Positions 1-8,617 of a DNA stretch of 43,973 bases are shown in pieces; within the stretch, counting starts at the first letter, position 1, and the number at the start of each line of letters is the position of its first letter. The notes beneath the pieces are model-generated. The model saw only the letters and a program-made list of their open reading frames with translations, did not search any database and had not been told where the DNA came from. The position numbers were made by a program, and so were the translations under genes. Location of the stretch: the NCBI GenBank assembly GCA_943326015.2, contig CALPRQ020000031.1:1-43973 (forward strand), in the 5' to 3' direction. This DNA comes from Chitinophaga pinensis (lineage in GTDB: Bacteria > Pseudomonadota > Gammaproteobacteria > Burkholderiales > Burkholderiaceae_C).

Positions 1-68
1 CGTGAGCCGGACCGGCGGCCACCGCATGCTGGGGTACCAGAAATTGGTGTCCGCCGATCCGACTCACG
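1..68 (-). repeat. structured intergenic repeat, copy A
   Basis: A long hairpin: arms 1-23 and 46-68 pair over 23 positions with three non-Watson-Crick pairs. Read on the minus strand, two of these are G-U wobbles and one is an A-G mismatch. The loop contains ATTTCTGGTACCCCAGCATG on the minus strand, which itself has a small CTGG/CCAG stem. The same loop recurs inverted at 176-237 with different outer stem sequence. It starts at the window edge, so it may extend further. Confidence 0.7.
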
Positions 69-175
69 CCGCAGGGTGCGGGTAAGCGTTGATGGCAGGG
101 CAGACAGCCAATCCATATCGGAGTGTCGGAGATTGGTATCACCTGGTCCGATCTCATGCTTCATGGAAGCATTGA

Positions 176-237
176 TGGCAGGGCGGGTGGACGCCGATTT
201 CTGGTACTCCAGCATGAGGTGTCCGCCCGCCCTGCCA
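176..237 (+). repeat. structured intergenic repeat, copy B
   Basis: Arms 176-195 and 218-237 form a 20-bp stem with two G-T positions that would be G-U wobbles in plus-strand RNA. The loop holds ATTTCTGGTACTCCAGCATG, one base different from the loop of copy A. Copies A and B lie in opposite orientation about 107 bp apart. The gap between them also repeats TTGATGGCAGGGC (91-103 and 173-185). No coding potential is convincing in 1-275. The pair lies downstream of the minus-strand gene at 276-1253 and could help end its transcript. Confidence 0.7.
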
Positions 238-275
238 CCGGTGCCTACCCGTCCCCATGCGACATGGCTGATGCC

Positions 276-1253
276 TCAGAGCTCCAGTTGCGCGCGCAGC
301 TGCTTGAGCCGTTTCGTTCCTATGCCCTTGGCCCGCAGCAGGTCGTCGAGCGAGCTGTAGGGGCGGTGCGCGACGATCGACGCGGCGACCTTGTCGCTGA
401 TGCCCTTGAGCGAGCTGATGCTGGCGGCGCTGGCGCGGTTGATCGAGACCCGCTGGGCGCTGGCCTCGGCTTTGGCCGCTGGCAACGTCTCTTGTGCTGG
501 TTCCGCTGCCGGTACTGGCTCCAGCTCGGGCTCCTGCGCTGGGGCTGGCGCTGTCGTGGCCGGTTGCTCCAGCCGACGGTAGTCGCGCGTGACATAGCCA
601 GCCGGGGTCCATTCGCGCAGCATCAGCGTGAGCTCGCGGTCTGCAGGCCAGGGCGCTGCATGCACGACAAAGCGGTTCTGTTCCAGGCTGGCCTGACCGT
701 CGAGGCAGCCGATCACCAAGCTGGCCACTGGTGTGCCGGACCAGCTGGTGCCGGCGTAGGGGGCATCGAGCGCCCAGAGTTCGAGCGCCAGCGTGCCGCT
801 GAGGTTGCCGGGCGCACGTGGGTTGCTGATCGACTCGACTTCGATCGTCATGCCCTCGCTGCTCCGGTGGCCGGCTACCGTTCCGTGCAGGCTGGGTTGC
901 GCGAAGCTTTGCAGCAGCTCGAAGGTCTGCTGGTCATGCAGCTTGGCGTAGTCGCCCGGCTGGCCCGAGACCAGCCTCAGGCTCATCCGATGGAAGTCGT
1001 CGCCGGCCGGCGGTTGCGCGGTCGCGAGGCCGCTGACCCTGAGCAGACCTTGCTCGTCGGGTGCGAGCAGGCCGAGCGGCAATTCCGCGACCTTGACGGT
1101 TTCGTCGGCCCAGAGCTGCAGTGCCGATTGGCCCTGATCTGACCAGCCGCAGGGAGCGGCAATATCGGCCTGCAGTTCGACCTGGTCAGCGTCGAATCGA
1201 TAGCCCAGATTGCCGCAGAAATTCATGCGGGGCCTGGAAATGGAGTCTGACAT
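276..1253 (-). CDS. two-repeat beta-domain protein with C-terminal helix-hairpin-helix
   Basis: 325 residues with no signal peptide. Residues 268-325 form a helix-hairpin-helix region of the ComEA/photosystem-II-12K type (INRASAASISSLKGIS, then KGIGTKRLKQLR), which usually binds nucleic acid. The rest is not a family I recognise. Residues 44-111 and 155-228 look like two copies of one beta-rich unit, each starting with LxLWA and ending near an aromatic residue after LRL/LMLRE. A Pro/Ala/Glu linker (230-265) joins them to the HhH. I chose ATG 1253 over the upstream in-frame start because GGAAA lies just ahead of it and the protein then begins MSDSISRP. The gene follows the SHOCT gene on the same strand by 88 bp and may be co-transcribed. 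Function unknown; DNA binding is inferred from the HhH alone. Confidence 0.75.
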   Translation of the reverse strand: MSDSISRPRMNFCGNLGYRFDADQVELQADIAAPCGWSDQGQSALQLWADETVKVAELPLGLLAPDEQGLLRVSGLATAQPPAGDDFHRMSLRLVSGQPGDYAKLHDQQTFELLQSFAQPSLHGTVAGHRSSEGMTIEVESISNPRAPGNLSGTLALELWALDAPYAGTSWSGTPVASLVIGCLDGQASLEQNRFVVHAAPWPADRELTLMLREWTPAGYVTRDYRRLEQPATTAPAPAQEPELEPVPAAEPAQETLPAAKAEASAQRVSINRASAASISSLKGISDKVAASIVAHRPYSSLDDLLRAKGIGTKRLKQLRAQLEL

Positions 1254-1341
1254 ATCGGGATTTTTCCATGGAGGGCGGGTCAATGGCACAGCAATATCCG
1301 CGCCAGAGCCTCATCCCGTCAGTCCCGATGAATGGCTGGTG

Positions 1342-2142
1342 TCAGAGGCGGGACAGCAATTCGGTTTTCTTGCTGCCGTATTCCTGATCGCTCAGCAGGC
1401 CGCGCTGGTGCAATTCGGCCAGCCGCTCGATCAGCGTGAAGATATCGCTCTCGCCCGCGATCGGCCGAGCAGGCGGCGGCTGCAAGGTGCCGAAGTCGCT
1501 GGCAAGCGGTGGCTGCGGTGCTGCTGCCACTGGTGCTGCCGGTGTTGCCTGCAGCTGGCCATCGATGCTGAGTATCGGCAGGCGGTTGATGTCGATCAGG
1601 CCGTACTGGCTGTTGAAGCTCAGCGAGCCGCCGTAGCCCTGCTGCTGCGAGATGCCACCGATCTGGTGGTCGAGCGTGTCGTAGATCGTGACCTGGCCGT
1701 TGACCTCGATCGCGAGCCGGTGCGCCTGCGAGAAATAGGCATAGCGCACGCCGTTCTGCGCGCCGCTGCTGTCGGGCCAGCGCAGCTCCGGGCCCCACCA
1801 GTCAGGTCCCGGCGGCGCGAACAGGCTGGCGCCATCCTGGCCCTGTGCTTGCGAGTTGCCGCGCTGGATCAGGTCGGCCTGGCTGGCGACCAGACCGGCC
1901 AGTTCGGCACACAGCTGGTCGACCCGGCCCTTGAGATAGTTGTTGAACATGTCGGACAGCATGGTCATGCCGCCCGACATCCACTGGCCCGAGCCGCCGA
2001 ACTCGGGATGGCTGAACTGCGCCATGCTGCCGTTGCCATTGATGACCGCGTCGAGCATGGCCGTCACGGCCTCGACGCTGAAGCCATGGCGCTGCGCGAT
2101 CTGGCTGATGGCCTGCTGGCCGGAGGGGGTGAGAGGTCGCAT
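1342..2142 (-). CDS. SHOCT-domain protein, function unknown
   Basis: 266 residues. The last ~33 (FTLIERLAELHQRGLLSDQE, then EYGSKKTELLSRL) are a clear SHOCT domain, a short C-terminal helical module found in many bacterial proteins and thought to mediate oligomerisation or interaction. The N-terminal half begins MRPLTPSGQQAISQIAQRHG, which looks like a small helical, DNA-binding-like segment, followed by a Gly/Met-rich stretch (FGGSGQWMSGGMTMLSDMF). The middle is beta-rich. I chose ATG 2142 because the longer frame would run into the parC promoter and coding region. It diverges from parC, with 285 bp between them, and lies upstream of the HhH gene. No enzymatic motif is visible. Confidence 0.75.
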   Translation of the reverse strand: MRPLTPSGQQAISQIAQRHGFSVEAVTAMLDAVINGNGSMAQFSHPEFGGSGQWMSGGMTMLSDMFNNYLKGRVDQLCAELAGLVASQADLIQRGNSQAQGQDGASLFAPPGPDWWGPELRWPDSSGAQNGVRYAYFSQAHRLAIEVNGQVTIYDTLDHQIGGISQQQGYGGSLSFNSQYGLIDINRLPILSIDGQLQATPAAPVAAAPQPPLASDFGTLQPPPARPIAGESDIFTLIERLAELHQRGLLSDQEYGSKKTELLSRL

Positions 2143-2412
2143 GGTCTGAATCCTGTGAGCCTGGACACGAATGGGGGAATTGTCCGCGGCGGCGCTGGGA
2201 TGCCGTGGACGGAAATGGGTAAATGTAATCCAGTCGCGCGATACCGGAATTTTTCCTGATTCGGATGCGATATTCTGGCATTTCATTTCAATTTCGCACA
2301 ATGGCGGTGCATCAAGGCACGAAAACGGGGATTGATTGGCCGGTTTCGCGCTGTCCGATTCGGCGAGTTTCGCGTGGCCGCCGCCCCCGCGTGGAACCTG
2401 GGTCCGAGACGC

Positions 2413-2418
2413 TACGAT
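2413..2418 (+). promoter_or_regulatory. candidate -10 box of parC (possible leaderless start)
   Basis: TACGAT ends 9 bases before the parC ATG at 2428, and no Shine-Dalgarno sequence precedes that ATG (GCGGCCCC). If this is the -10 box, transcription would start within a few bases of the start codon. The -35 region is weak, so this is a suggestion. Confidence 0.35.
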
Positions 2419-2427
2419 AGCGGCCCC

Positions 2428-4833
2428 ATGAACGAAGAAATCCTCGACCTCAAGCCCGCCACCGCTGACCCTGACAGCCTGGCCGCCTACGCCCAGCGCG
2501 CCTACCTCGAATACGCCTTGAGCGTGGTCAAGGGCCGCGCGCTGCCCGATGTCTGCGATGGCCAGAAGCCAGTGCAGCGCCGCATCCTGTACGCGATGCA
2601 GCGCATGGGCCTGGGCTACGGCGGCACCCACCACAACACCCCGGCCAAGCCGGTCAAGAGCGCGCGCGTGGTCGGCGACGTGCTGGGTCGCTACCACCCA
2701 CATGGCGACAGCGCCGCCTATGACGCGCTGGTGCGCATGGCGCAGGACTTCGCGCTGCGCTATCCGCTGATCGACGGCCAGGGCAATTTCGGCAGCCGAG
2801 ACGGCGACGGCGCCGCCGCCATGCGCTACACCGAGGCGAGGCTGTCACGCATCACCAGCCTGCTGCTCGACGAGATCGACCAGGGCACGGTCGATTTCAT
2901 TCCCAACTACGACGGCAGCACCGAGGAGCCGAAGCAGCTGCCCGCGCGGCTGCCGTTTGCGCTGCTCAACGGCGCCAGCGGCATCGCTGTCGGCATGGCG
3001 ACCGAGATCCCGAGCCACAACCTGCGCGAGATCGCGACCGCTTGCGTCGCGTTGGTGAAAACCCCGCAACTGACCGATGCCGAGCTGTTCGAGCTGATCC
3101 CGGGCCCGGACTACCCCGGCGGCGGCCAGATCATCAGCAGCGCGGCCGACATCGCCGACGCCTACCGCAGCGGGCGCGGCAGCCTCAAGGTGCGCGCGCG
3201 CTGGAAGATCGAGGACCTGGCGCGCGGCCAGTGGCAGCTGGTCGTGACCGAATTGCCGCCCGGCGTCAGCTCGCAGCGGGTGCTGGAGGAAATCGAGGAG
3301 CTGACCAACCCCAAGCTCAAGGCTGGCAAGAAGGCGCTGAGCCAGGACCAGACCCAGCTCAAGGCGTCGCTGCTGGCGGTGCTCGACGGCGTGCGCGACG
3401 AGTCGAGCAAGGACGCGGCGGTGCGGCTGGTGTTCGAGCCCAAGAGCCGCGCCATTGAGCAGCAAGAGCTCATCACCGCGCTGCTGGCGCACACCAGCCT
3501 GGAGACCTCGGCGCCGATCAACCTGACCATGGTCGGGCTCGACGGCAAGCCGGTGCAGAAGTCGATGCGCCAGATGCTGGTCGAATGGGTGGCATTCCGC
3601 CAGACCACCATCACGCGCCGCAGCCGGCACAAGTTGCAGAAGGTGCTGGATCGCATCCACATCCTCGAAGGCCGGCAGCGGGTGCTGCTCAACATCGACG
3701 AGGTGATCGCGATCATCCGCGAAAGCGACGAGCCCAGGGCGGCGCTGATCGAGCGCCTCAAATTGTCGGAGCGCCAGGCCGAGGACATCCTCGAAATCCG
3801 GCTGCGCCAGCTGGCGCGACTCGAAGCGATCAAGATCGAGCAGGAGCTGTCCGAGCTGCGTGGCGAGCAAGGCAAGCTCGAAGATATCCTGGCCAATCCG
3901 AACAGCTTGAAGCGGCTCATGATCCGTGAGATCGAGGCCGACGCCAAGACCTTTGGCGACGAGCGCCGCACCCTGATCCAGGCCGAGAAGAAGGCCGTGG
4001 CCGAAATCAAGGTGGTCGACGAGCCGGTCACGGTGGTGATCTCGGCCAAGGGCTGGGTGCGCGCGCGCACCGGACACGGCCACGAGGCGGGCGGTTTCGC
4101 CTTCAAGGCCGGCGACGGCCTGCACGGCACCTTCGAGTGCCGCACGGTGGACCAGCTGATCGTGTTCGGCAGCAATGGGCGGGTCTATTCGGTGCCGGTC
4201 GCGAGTCTGCCGGGCGCGCGCGGCGACGGCCAGCCGATCACGACGCTGATCGAGTTGGAGGCCGGCACCCAGCCAGTGCATTACTTCGCCGGTGCGGCGG
4301 CTGCGACGCTGCTGCTGAGCGGGTCGGGCGGCTATGGTTTCCTGGCCACGGTGGCGGACCTGGTCGCGCGCAACAAGGGCGGCAAGGCCTTTGTCACGCT
4401 GGCCGAGGGCGAGACGGTCTGCGCACCTTCGGTGGTGCTGGGCGGCGGTGCTGTCCGGCTGGTCGGCCAGGATGGCAGCGTGCTGGCGCCCGCGCCAGGC
4501 GAAGGTTTGCAAGCCGGCGCTGCGCTGCCAGCCACCCATGTCTGCTGCGTCTCGCAGGCCGGTCGCATCCTGACCTGCGAGCTGGCCGAGCTCAAGCACC
4601 AGCCCAAGGGTGGCCGCGGCCTGCAACTGCTGGCACTCGATGACCAGGACCGCCTGGCCGGCGCTGCCGGCTACACCCGCAGCGTGCGCATCGAGGGCGT
4701 GGGGCGCGGCGGCAAGCTGCGCGACGAGACGCTGGAGATCCGCAGCCTGAACAACGCGCGTGCGCCGCGCGGGCGCAAGGGCGCCGACGGAAAATTCGGC
4801 TTCAAGCCCAACCGGGTGCTGCGCTGGGTCTGA
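2428..4833 (+). CDS. parC: DNA topoisomerase IV subunit A
   Basis: 801 residues, full length for ParC. It is the DNA breakage-reunion subunit, which with ParE decatenates daughter chromosomes. The N-terminus has the family signature ([20 protein letters not shown]). The catalytic tyrosine is Tyr134 in [13 protein letters not shown]. The quinolone-determining region reads [12 protein letters not shown] with Ser95 and Asp99, the drug-sensitive type of sequence. The C-terminal third (from about residue 530) is the beta-pinwheel domain, ending [17 protein letters not shown]. ParC rather than GyrA is called because the pinwheel is short and lacks a clear canonical GyrA box. ATG 2428 is chosen because the family N-terminus starts there. 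parE is not next to it in this window. Confidence 0.95.
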   Translation: MNEEILDLKPATADPDSLAAYAQRAYLEYALSVVKGRALPDVCDGQKPVQRRILYAMQRMGLGYGGTHHNTPAKPVKSARVVGDVLGRYHPHGDSAAYDALVRMAQDFALRYPLIDGQGNFGSRDGDGAAAMRYTEARLSRITSLLLDEIDQGTVDFIPNYDGSTEEPKQLPARLPFALLNGASGIAVGMATEIPSHNLREIATACVALVKTPQLTDAELFELIPGPDYPGGGQIISSAADIADAYRSGRGSLKVRARWKIEDLARGQWQLVVTELPPGVSSQRVLEEIEELTNPKLKAGKKALSQDQTQLKASLLAVLDGVRDESSKDAAVRLVFEPKSRAIEQQELITALLAHTSLETSAPINLTMVGLDGKPVQKSMRQMLVEWVAFRQTTITRRSRHKLQKVLDRIHILEGRQRVLLNIDEVIAIIRESDEPRAALIERLKLSERQAEDILEIRLRQLARLEAIKIEQELSELRGEQGKLEDILANPNSLKRLMIREIEADAKTFGDERRTLIQAEKKAVAEIKVVDEPVTVVISAKGWVRARTGHGHEAGGFAFKAGDGLHGTFECRTVDQLIVFGSNGRVYSVPVASLPGARGDGQPITTLIELEAGTQPVHYFAGAAAATLLLSGSGGYGFLATVADLVARNKGGKAFVTLAEGETVCAPSVVLGGGAVRLVGQDGSVLAPAPGEGLQAGAALPATHVCCVSQAGRILTCELAELKHQPKGGRGLQLLALDDQDRLAGAAGYTRSVRIEGVGRGGKLRDETLEIRSLNNARAPRGRKGADGKFGFKPNRVLRWV

Positions 4834-4960
4834 TGGCCTCATTTGACCGCCAGGTTTAATTGGTTTCAGGTGTTGTTTTTCCTATTTGTATAGTAGGATG
4901 ATTTTGCCTTTCTCAAGTTGTTTCGAATTTTGATCTCGCCTGGCGGCAAGGAGGTTTTCG

Positions 4961-5671
4961 ATGAACAGGAAAACCCCGTCGACAACATCGACCGAGGATT
5001 TCGAGCAAACGGCTGTCAAGCTGTCCCAGGGGCCCCTTGGCATCATCGCGCTTTTCATCGTGTTGATTCATGGCTTCGCGAGCCTGGTGCTGGGATTTTC
5101 CAACAACATCGGGGCAGAGGACCGGTCTGTTCTGGTCTGGTTTCTCGTGCTGTTTCCCGCCTTCGTTTTCGCTGTCTTCGCGTGGCTTGTGAGCACTCGG
5201 CACCAGAAGCTGTATCCCCCATCGGCCTTTCGGAACGAAGACCTTTTTCGCGACTTGGCCTACGGGCGGGCTGCCTTCGATCAGCAGTTCTCCCATGCTC
5301 CCTCCGCCGAGAAAATCATGTCGGTCATGGGCTCCCTGAAAAGAGATTCGACAGGCAGCCTGTATTGGCTGGGGCACGACCTGATGTGGACCGCGGACAC
5401 CTTGTTGCGACAAGGACCGACCGAGCATGTACTGATCGGGTTGGAGCAGGCGCTCCACCATCTGGCTCAAGTGGGACTCAAGGACACGTCAGTCGAAAAT
5501 GAACTCCAACTGCTGCGCGCGCAAATCCAGCTGGCGAAAGAGCTTTCTGCCTCGAACCGGGATGAGATCGCCAACCAGATCGGATCGATCATTGACAGAA
5601 TCGGAGCGGTCATGGAGGCGGCGCAGTCTGATTTTCAGCTGCCGCCACATTGGAGTCGCGTCAGAACATGA
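4961..5671 (+). CDS. two-TM membrane protein of unknown function
   Basis: 236 residues, not recognised. Two strongly hydrophobic segments (about 26-46, LGIIALFIVLIHGFASLVLG, and 57-79, LVWFLVLFPAFVFAVFAWLV) form a hairpin, followed by a ~150-residue soluble, mostly helical tail that includes LYPPSAFRNEDLF. There is no signal peptide cleavage site, so it should be an inner-membrane protein with a large cytoplasmic C-terminus. The start is well supported by AAGGAG seven bases ahead of the ATG. The 127-bp gap after parC is AT-rich and could hold its own promoter. It is followed at 63 bp by the secreted-protein gene on the same strand, so the two may be co-transcribed. Confidence 0.75.
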   Translation: MNRKTPSTTSTEDFEQTAVKLSQGPLGIIALFIVLIHGFASLVLGFSNNIGAEDRSVLVWFLVLFPAFVFAVFAWLVSTRHQKLYPPSAFRNEDLFRDLAYGRAAFDQQFSHAPSAEKIMSVMGSLKRDSTGSLYWLGHDLMWTADTLLRQGPTEHVLIGLEQALHHLAQVGLKDTSVENELQLLRAQIQLAKELSASNRDEIANQIGSIIDRIGAVMEAAQSDFQLPPHWSRVRT

Positions 5672-5734
5672 GTCCTGGCAGAACAGGAGCAGTCCTGCTG
5701 TGTGATTGCATCATTTTATTCAAGGGGGATGGTC

Positions 5735-6409
5735 ATGCGGAAGCTTTTTGTCTTGACGATTCTGAGCACCTTGTGCTCGCTGGCCTCGGCTCAGGCGGGT
5801 GCCCAGCAAGGCGGTGGGGCCGATGCCGTGTTGCCAGCGGGCAGCAAGGTCCGGGCGGTCATGCCGGTGTTCAGCCAGTTGCTGGCGTTCTCCTATCCGA
5901 AGGGCTTCGCTCCGGCCTTCGAGGAAGCCAGGAACGGCAACTACATCCAGGAGTCCGTTCTCAAGGGCGAGAGCGTGCAGAGCTGGTCCCAGATGCTCAC
6001 GGTCACCGGTGCCAAGGGCCTGGCCTCGAATCCGGACCAGACTCCGATCAGCTTTGCCAACGAGATTGCAGCCGGTTTCCGGTCCGCCTGTCCCGACTCC
6101 TTCGCTGGCAGGTCCCTGGGAGAGTTCAAGCTCGATGGCCACGATGCCTTTGCCGCTGTCGCTAGCTGCGGCAATGTGGGTGCGGCAGATGGCGCCCGCA
6201 GCGAATCAGCGCTGCTGGTCGTCATCAAGGGCAAACGGGACTACTACACCTTCCAGTGGGCCGAACGGGGCAAGGCAGCCAGGGGAGCCTTGCCCTTCGA
6301 TGGCGCCAAGTGGTCGGGGCGCCTGAGGCAACTGGGACCGCTGGCCTTGTGCCCGATCGTGCCCGGTGAGGCTGCGCCTTATCCAAGCTGCAGCCTCGGT
6401 CTCTCCTGA
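5735..6409 (+). CDS. secreted protein of unknown function
   Basis: 224 residues. A Sec signal peptide is clear: MRKLFVLTILSTLCSLASAQA, with likely cleavage after ASA or AQA. The mature protein has no motif I can name. It contains segments such as GESVQSWSQMLTVTGAKGL and ARSESALLVVIKGKRDYYTFQW, which look like an alpha/beta fold with a hydrophobic core. Two cysteines (in RSACPDSF and ASCGNVGA) and two near the end (LALCP, YPSCSLGLS) could form disulfides in the periplasm. ATG 5735 is preferred over the in-frame ATG at 5729 because AAGGGGG is then correctly spaced. It converges with msrQ. Confidence 0.7.
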   Translation: MRKLFVLTILSTLCSLASAQAGAQQGGGADAVLPAGSKVRAVMPVFSQLLAFSYPKGFAPAFEEARNGNYIQESVLKGESVQSWSQMLTVTGAKGLASNPDQTPISFANEIAAGFRSACPDSFAGRSLGEFKLDGHDAFAAVASCGNVGAADGARSESALLVVIKGKRDYYTFQWAERGKAARGALPFDGAKWSGRLRQLGPLALCPIVPGEAAPYPSCSLGLS

Positions 6410-6482
6410 GCGGGCCGGCTGCGCCGGGCTTTCCTGTCGGGTTGCAGCGAGCGCTTCGCGCAGACCCGGATCGAGGCCGCGG

Positions 6483-7205
6483 TCAGGGCCGCTTGCGGTG
6501 GAAGGTGATCGGCGCGATCTGCGCTCCCATGGGGTGGGAGGACTTGCCGCCTGGGCCAGGCGCATGGCTGCAGCCGTGCGGCCCGGCCGAGAAGAAACCC
6601 GCGAAGCCGCCGTTCTTCCACTTGTCGTGGATGCGCCAGCCCAGCAGGACAGTCAGCAAGCCGGCATGGACCCAGACCTCGGCGAAATCATGCTTGCCGG
6701 CTTTCTTCAGCAGGAAATGCAGCACCGAGAGGATGGCGACCAGATAGACCAGCCGATGCAGGCGCTGCCATTTCTGTGCGCCCAGCCGCCTGATTGCAGC
6801 GTTGGTCGAGGTCGCACCGAGCGGCAGCATGAAGATCAGCGCCAGCCAGCCCACCGTGATGAGCGGACGGGTCATGAGGTCGCGCAGGATCTCGGCCAGG
6901 TCCAGGCCCAGGTCCAGCCAGGCATAGGCGGCCAGATGCAGCAGCGCATAGACGAAGGACCAGACGCCGAGGAAGCGCCGCCAGCGCGCCAGCGCGTGCA
7001 GGCCCAGCTGCTTGCGCAGCGGCGTGACCGCCAGCGTGGCCAGCAGCAGGCGCAGCGACCAGTCGCCGGTGCTGGTCAGGATGCGCTCGACCGGGTTGCT
7101 GCCGAGCTGACCGTGCAGGCCGGCCCAGAACAGCGCAGCCAGGGGCAAGGCGCAGGCGAGCAGCACGACCGGTCGCAGGAGGTTGAGCAGGCGGGTGGTG
7201 GTCAT
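6483..7205 (-). CDS. msrQ: MsrQ, haem-binding membrane subunit of the methionine sulfoxide reductase MsrPQ
   Basis: 240 residues. MsrQ is a ferric-reductase-like inner-membrane cytochrome b that passes electrons from the quinone pool to periplasmic MsrP, which repairs oxidised methionines in envelope proteins. About six hydrophobic segments are visible, with the family's histidines in YALLHLAAY and in the LHRLVYLVAILSVLHFLL helix, and the typical RRFLGVWSF and LGAQKWQRLHRL stretches. The C-terminus carries an extra soluble tail of about 40 residues rich in Gly, Pro and His. ATG 7205 is chosen because the protein then begins MTTTRLLNLLRP directly before the first helix. The usual partner msrP is not adjacent: amtB lies upstream on the same strand. 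Confidence 0.88.
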   Translation of the reverse strand: MTTTRLLNLLRPVVLLACALPLAALFWAGLHGQLGSNPVERILTSTGDWSLRLLLATLAVTPLRKQLGLHALARWRRFLGVWSFVYALLHLAAYAWLDLGLDLAEILRDLMTRPLITVGWLALIFMLPLGATSTNAAIRRLGAQKWQRLHRLVYLVAILSVLHFLLKKAGKHDFAEVWVHAGLLTVLLGWRIHDKWKNGGFAGFFSAGPHGCSHAPGPGGKSSHPMGAQIAPITFHRKRP

Positions 7206-7279
7206 GCGACGATTGTAGGCAGCCGCCGCTGTCATGCCGGCGGTGTGGGGCTTGTCCCTGCTGCCTGACCGGACATGAC

Positions 7280-7303
7280 AATGCCGCCCCTGGGGGCGGC
7301 ATT
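7280..7303. terminator. strong hairpin downstream of amtB
   Basis: AATGCCGCCCC and GGGGCGGCATT form an 11-bp perfect inverted repeat with almost no spacer, 24 bp past the amtB stop codon. No T-run follows on either strand, so it may act as a factor-assisted terminator or an RNA-stabilising end. Confidence 0.55.
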
Positions 7304-7326
7304 GCGGGATGAGAGCAGGGCCGGTG

Positions 7327-8529
7327 TTACCAGCTGGCCTCGCGCTCGGGCGTGGCGCGGATCTTGTGAATGCTGAGGTCGGCGCCCTCGTATTCCTCCT
7401 CCTGGCTCAGACGCAGGCCCAGGACGGCCTTGATGACACCATAGACCGCGAAGCCCGAGATGGCGGCCCAGCCGGCGCCCATGGCGGTGCCGATCAACTG
7501 GCCCGAGAAGCTCACGCCACCGAGGCCGCCGAGCGACTGCAGGCCGAAGATGCCGGCCGCGATGCCGCCCCAGGTGCCGCACAGGCCGTGCAGCGGCCAG
7601 ACGCCCAGCACGTCGTCGATTTTCCAGCGGTTCTGCGTCAGCGTGAACATGTAGACGAACAGCGCGCCGGCGATGGCGCCGGTCGCCAGTGCACCAATTG
7701 GGTGCATCAGGTCGGAGCCGGCACAGACCGCGACCAGCCCGGCCAGCGGGCCGTTGTGCACGAAGCCCGGGTCGTTCCTGCCGGCGACCAGCGCGGCCAG
7801 CGTGCCGCCGACCATGGCCATCAGCGAGTTGACCGCGACCAGGCCCGAGATTTTGTCGATGGTCTGCGCGCTCATGACGTTGAAGCCGAACCAGCCGACG
7901 ATCAGGATCCAGGCACCCAGCGCCAGGAAGGGGATGTTCGATGGCGGGTGCGCGCTCATGGCGCCATCCTTGCGATAGCGGTTGGCGCGCGGGCCCAGCA
8001 GGATGACCGCGCCGAGCGCGATCCAGCCGCCGACGGCATGCACCACCACCGAGCCGGCGAAGTCATGGAACTCGGCGCCGGTCGCCTCCTTGATCCAGGC
8101 TTGCACGCCGAAATGCTGGTTCCAGGCGATGCCCTCGAAGAAGGGGTAGACGAAGCCGACGATGACGGCGGTGGCCAGCAGTTGGGGCCAGAACCTGGAA
8201 CGCTCGGCGATGCCGCCCGAGATGATGGCGGGAATCGCGGCGGCGAAGGTCAGCAGGAAGAAGAACTTGACCAGCTCATAGCCGTTCTTCTGCACCAGGG
8301 ACTCGGCGCCGACCAGGAAATGCGTGCCATAGGCCACGCCGTAGCCAACCAGGAAATAGACCACGGTCGAGACCGAGAAGTCGACCAGAATCTTGACCAG
8401 GGCGTTGACCTGGTTCTTGTGGCGTACCGTGCCGAGTTCGAGGAAGGCGAAGCCGGCGTGCATGGCCAGCACCATGATGCCGCCGAGCAGTATGAAGAGG
8501 GCATCAGTGCCCTGTTTTAGTGCGTCCAT
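7327..8529 (-). CDS. amtB: ammonium transporter AmtB
   Basis: 400 residues, about the family length without an N-terminal signal peptide. It is an inner-membrane trimeric ammonium channel. The N-terminus (MDALKQGTDALFILLGGIMV) runs straight into the first helix. The twin pore histidines lie in FAGSVVVHAVGG and in GVWPLHGLCGTWGG, with the family Asp-rich segment DDVLGVW just before the second. The cytoplasmic C-terminus (LSQEEEYEGADLSIHKI) matches the GlnK-docking tail of the family. No glnK lies beside it. A sigma-54 promoter candidate sits about 73 bp upstream, as expected for nitrogen-limitation control by NtrC. Confidence 0.95.
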   Translation of the reverse strand: MDALKQGTDALFILLGGIMVLAMHAGFAFLELGTVRHKNQVNALVKILVDFSVSTVVYFLVGYGVAYGTHFLVGAESLVQKNGYELVKFFFLLTFAAAIPAIISGGIAERSRFWPQLLATAVIVGFVYPFFEGIAWNQHFGVQAWIKEATGAEFHDFAGSVVVHAVGGWIALGAVILLGPRANRYRKDGAMSAHPPSNIPFLALGAWILIVGWFGFNVMSAQTIDKISGLVAVNSLMAMVGGTLAALVAGRNDPGFVHNGPLAGLVAVCAGSDLMHPIGALATGAIAGALFVYMFTLTQNRWKIDDVLGVWPLHGLCGTWGGIAAGIFGLQSLGGLGGVSFSGQLIGTAMGAGWAAISGFAVYGVIKAVLGLRLSQEEEYEGADLSIHKIRATPEREASW

Positions 8530-8601
8530 GCTTGACTTTGGTGAATGAAGTGGAGGTTTGTTGTCTGGAACAGGGATGTCTCAGTCCCTGCACCAAACGC
8601 A

Positions 8602-8617
8602 AGCATGAAATGTGCCA
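8602..8617 (-). promoter_or_regulatory. sigma-54 promoter candidate for amtB
   Basis: Minus strand reads TGGCACATTTCATGCT. Against the -24/-12 consensus TGGCACGNNNNTTGCW it keeps the invariant GG and GC with exactly 10 bases between them, and differs at two less conserved positions. Transcription would start near 8592, giving a leader of about 60 nt to the amtB ATG at 8529. I did not find a convincing pair of NtrC sites upstream. Confidence 0.65.

Noticed and set aside
2690-2730. Quinolone-resistance mutation in parC
   Set aside because: [10 protein letters not shown] keeps the Ser; Asp at the position of E. coli Glu84 is an acidic residue as in many species, so nothing indicates resistance.
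2845-4842. 665-codon open frame antisense to parC
   Set aside because: Same reason: it mirrors parC codon usage and contains no motifs, while parC on the other strand is unmistakable.
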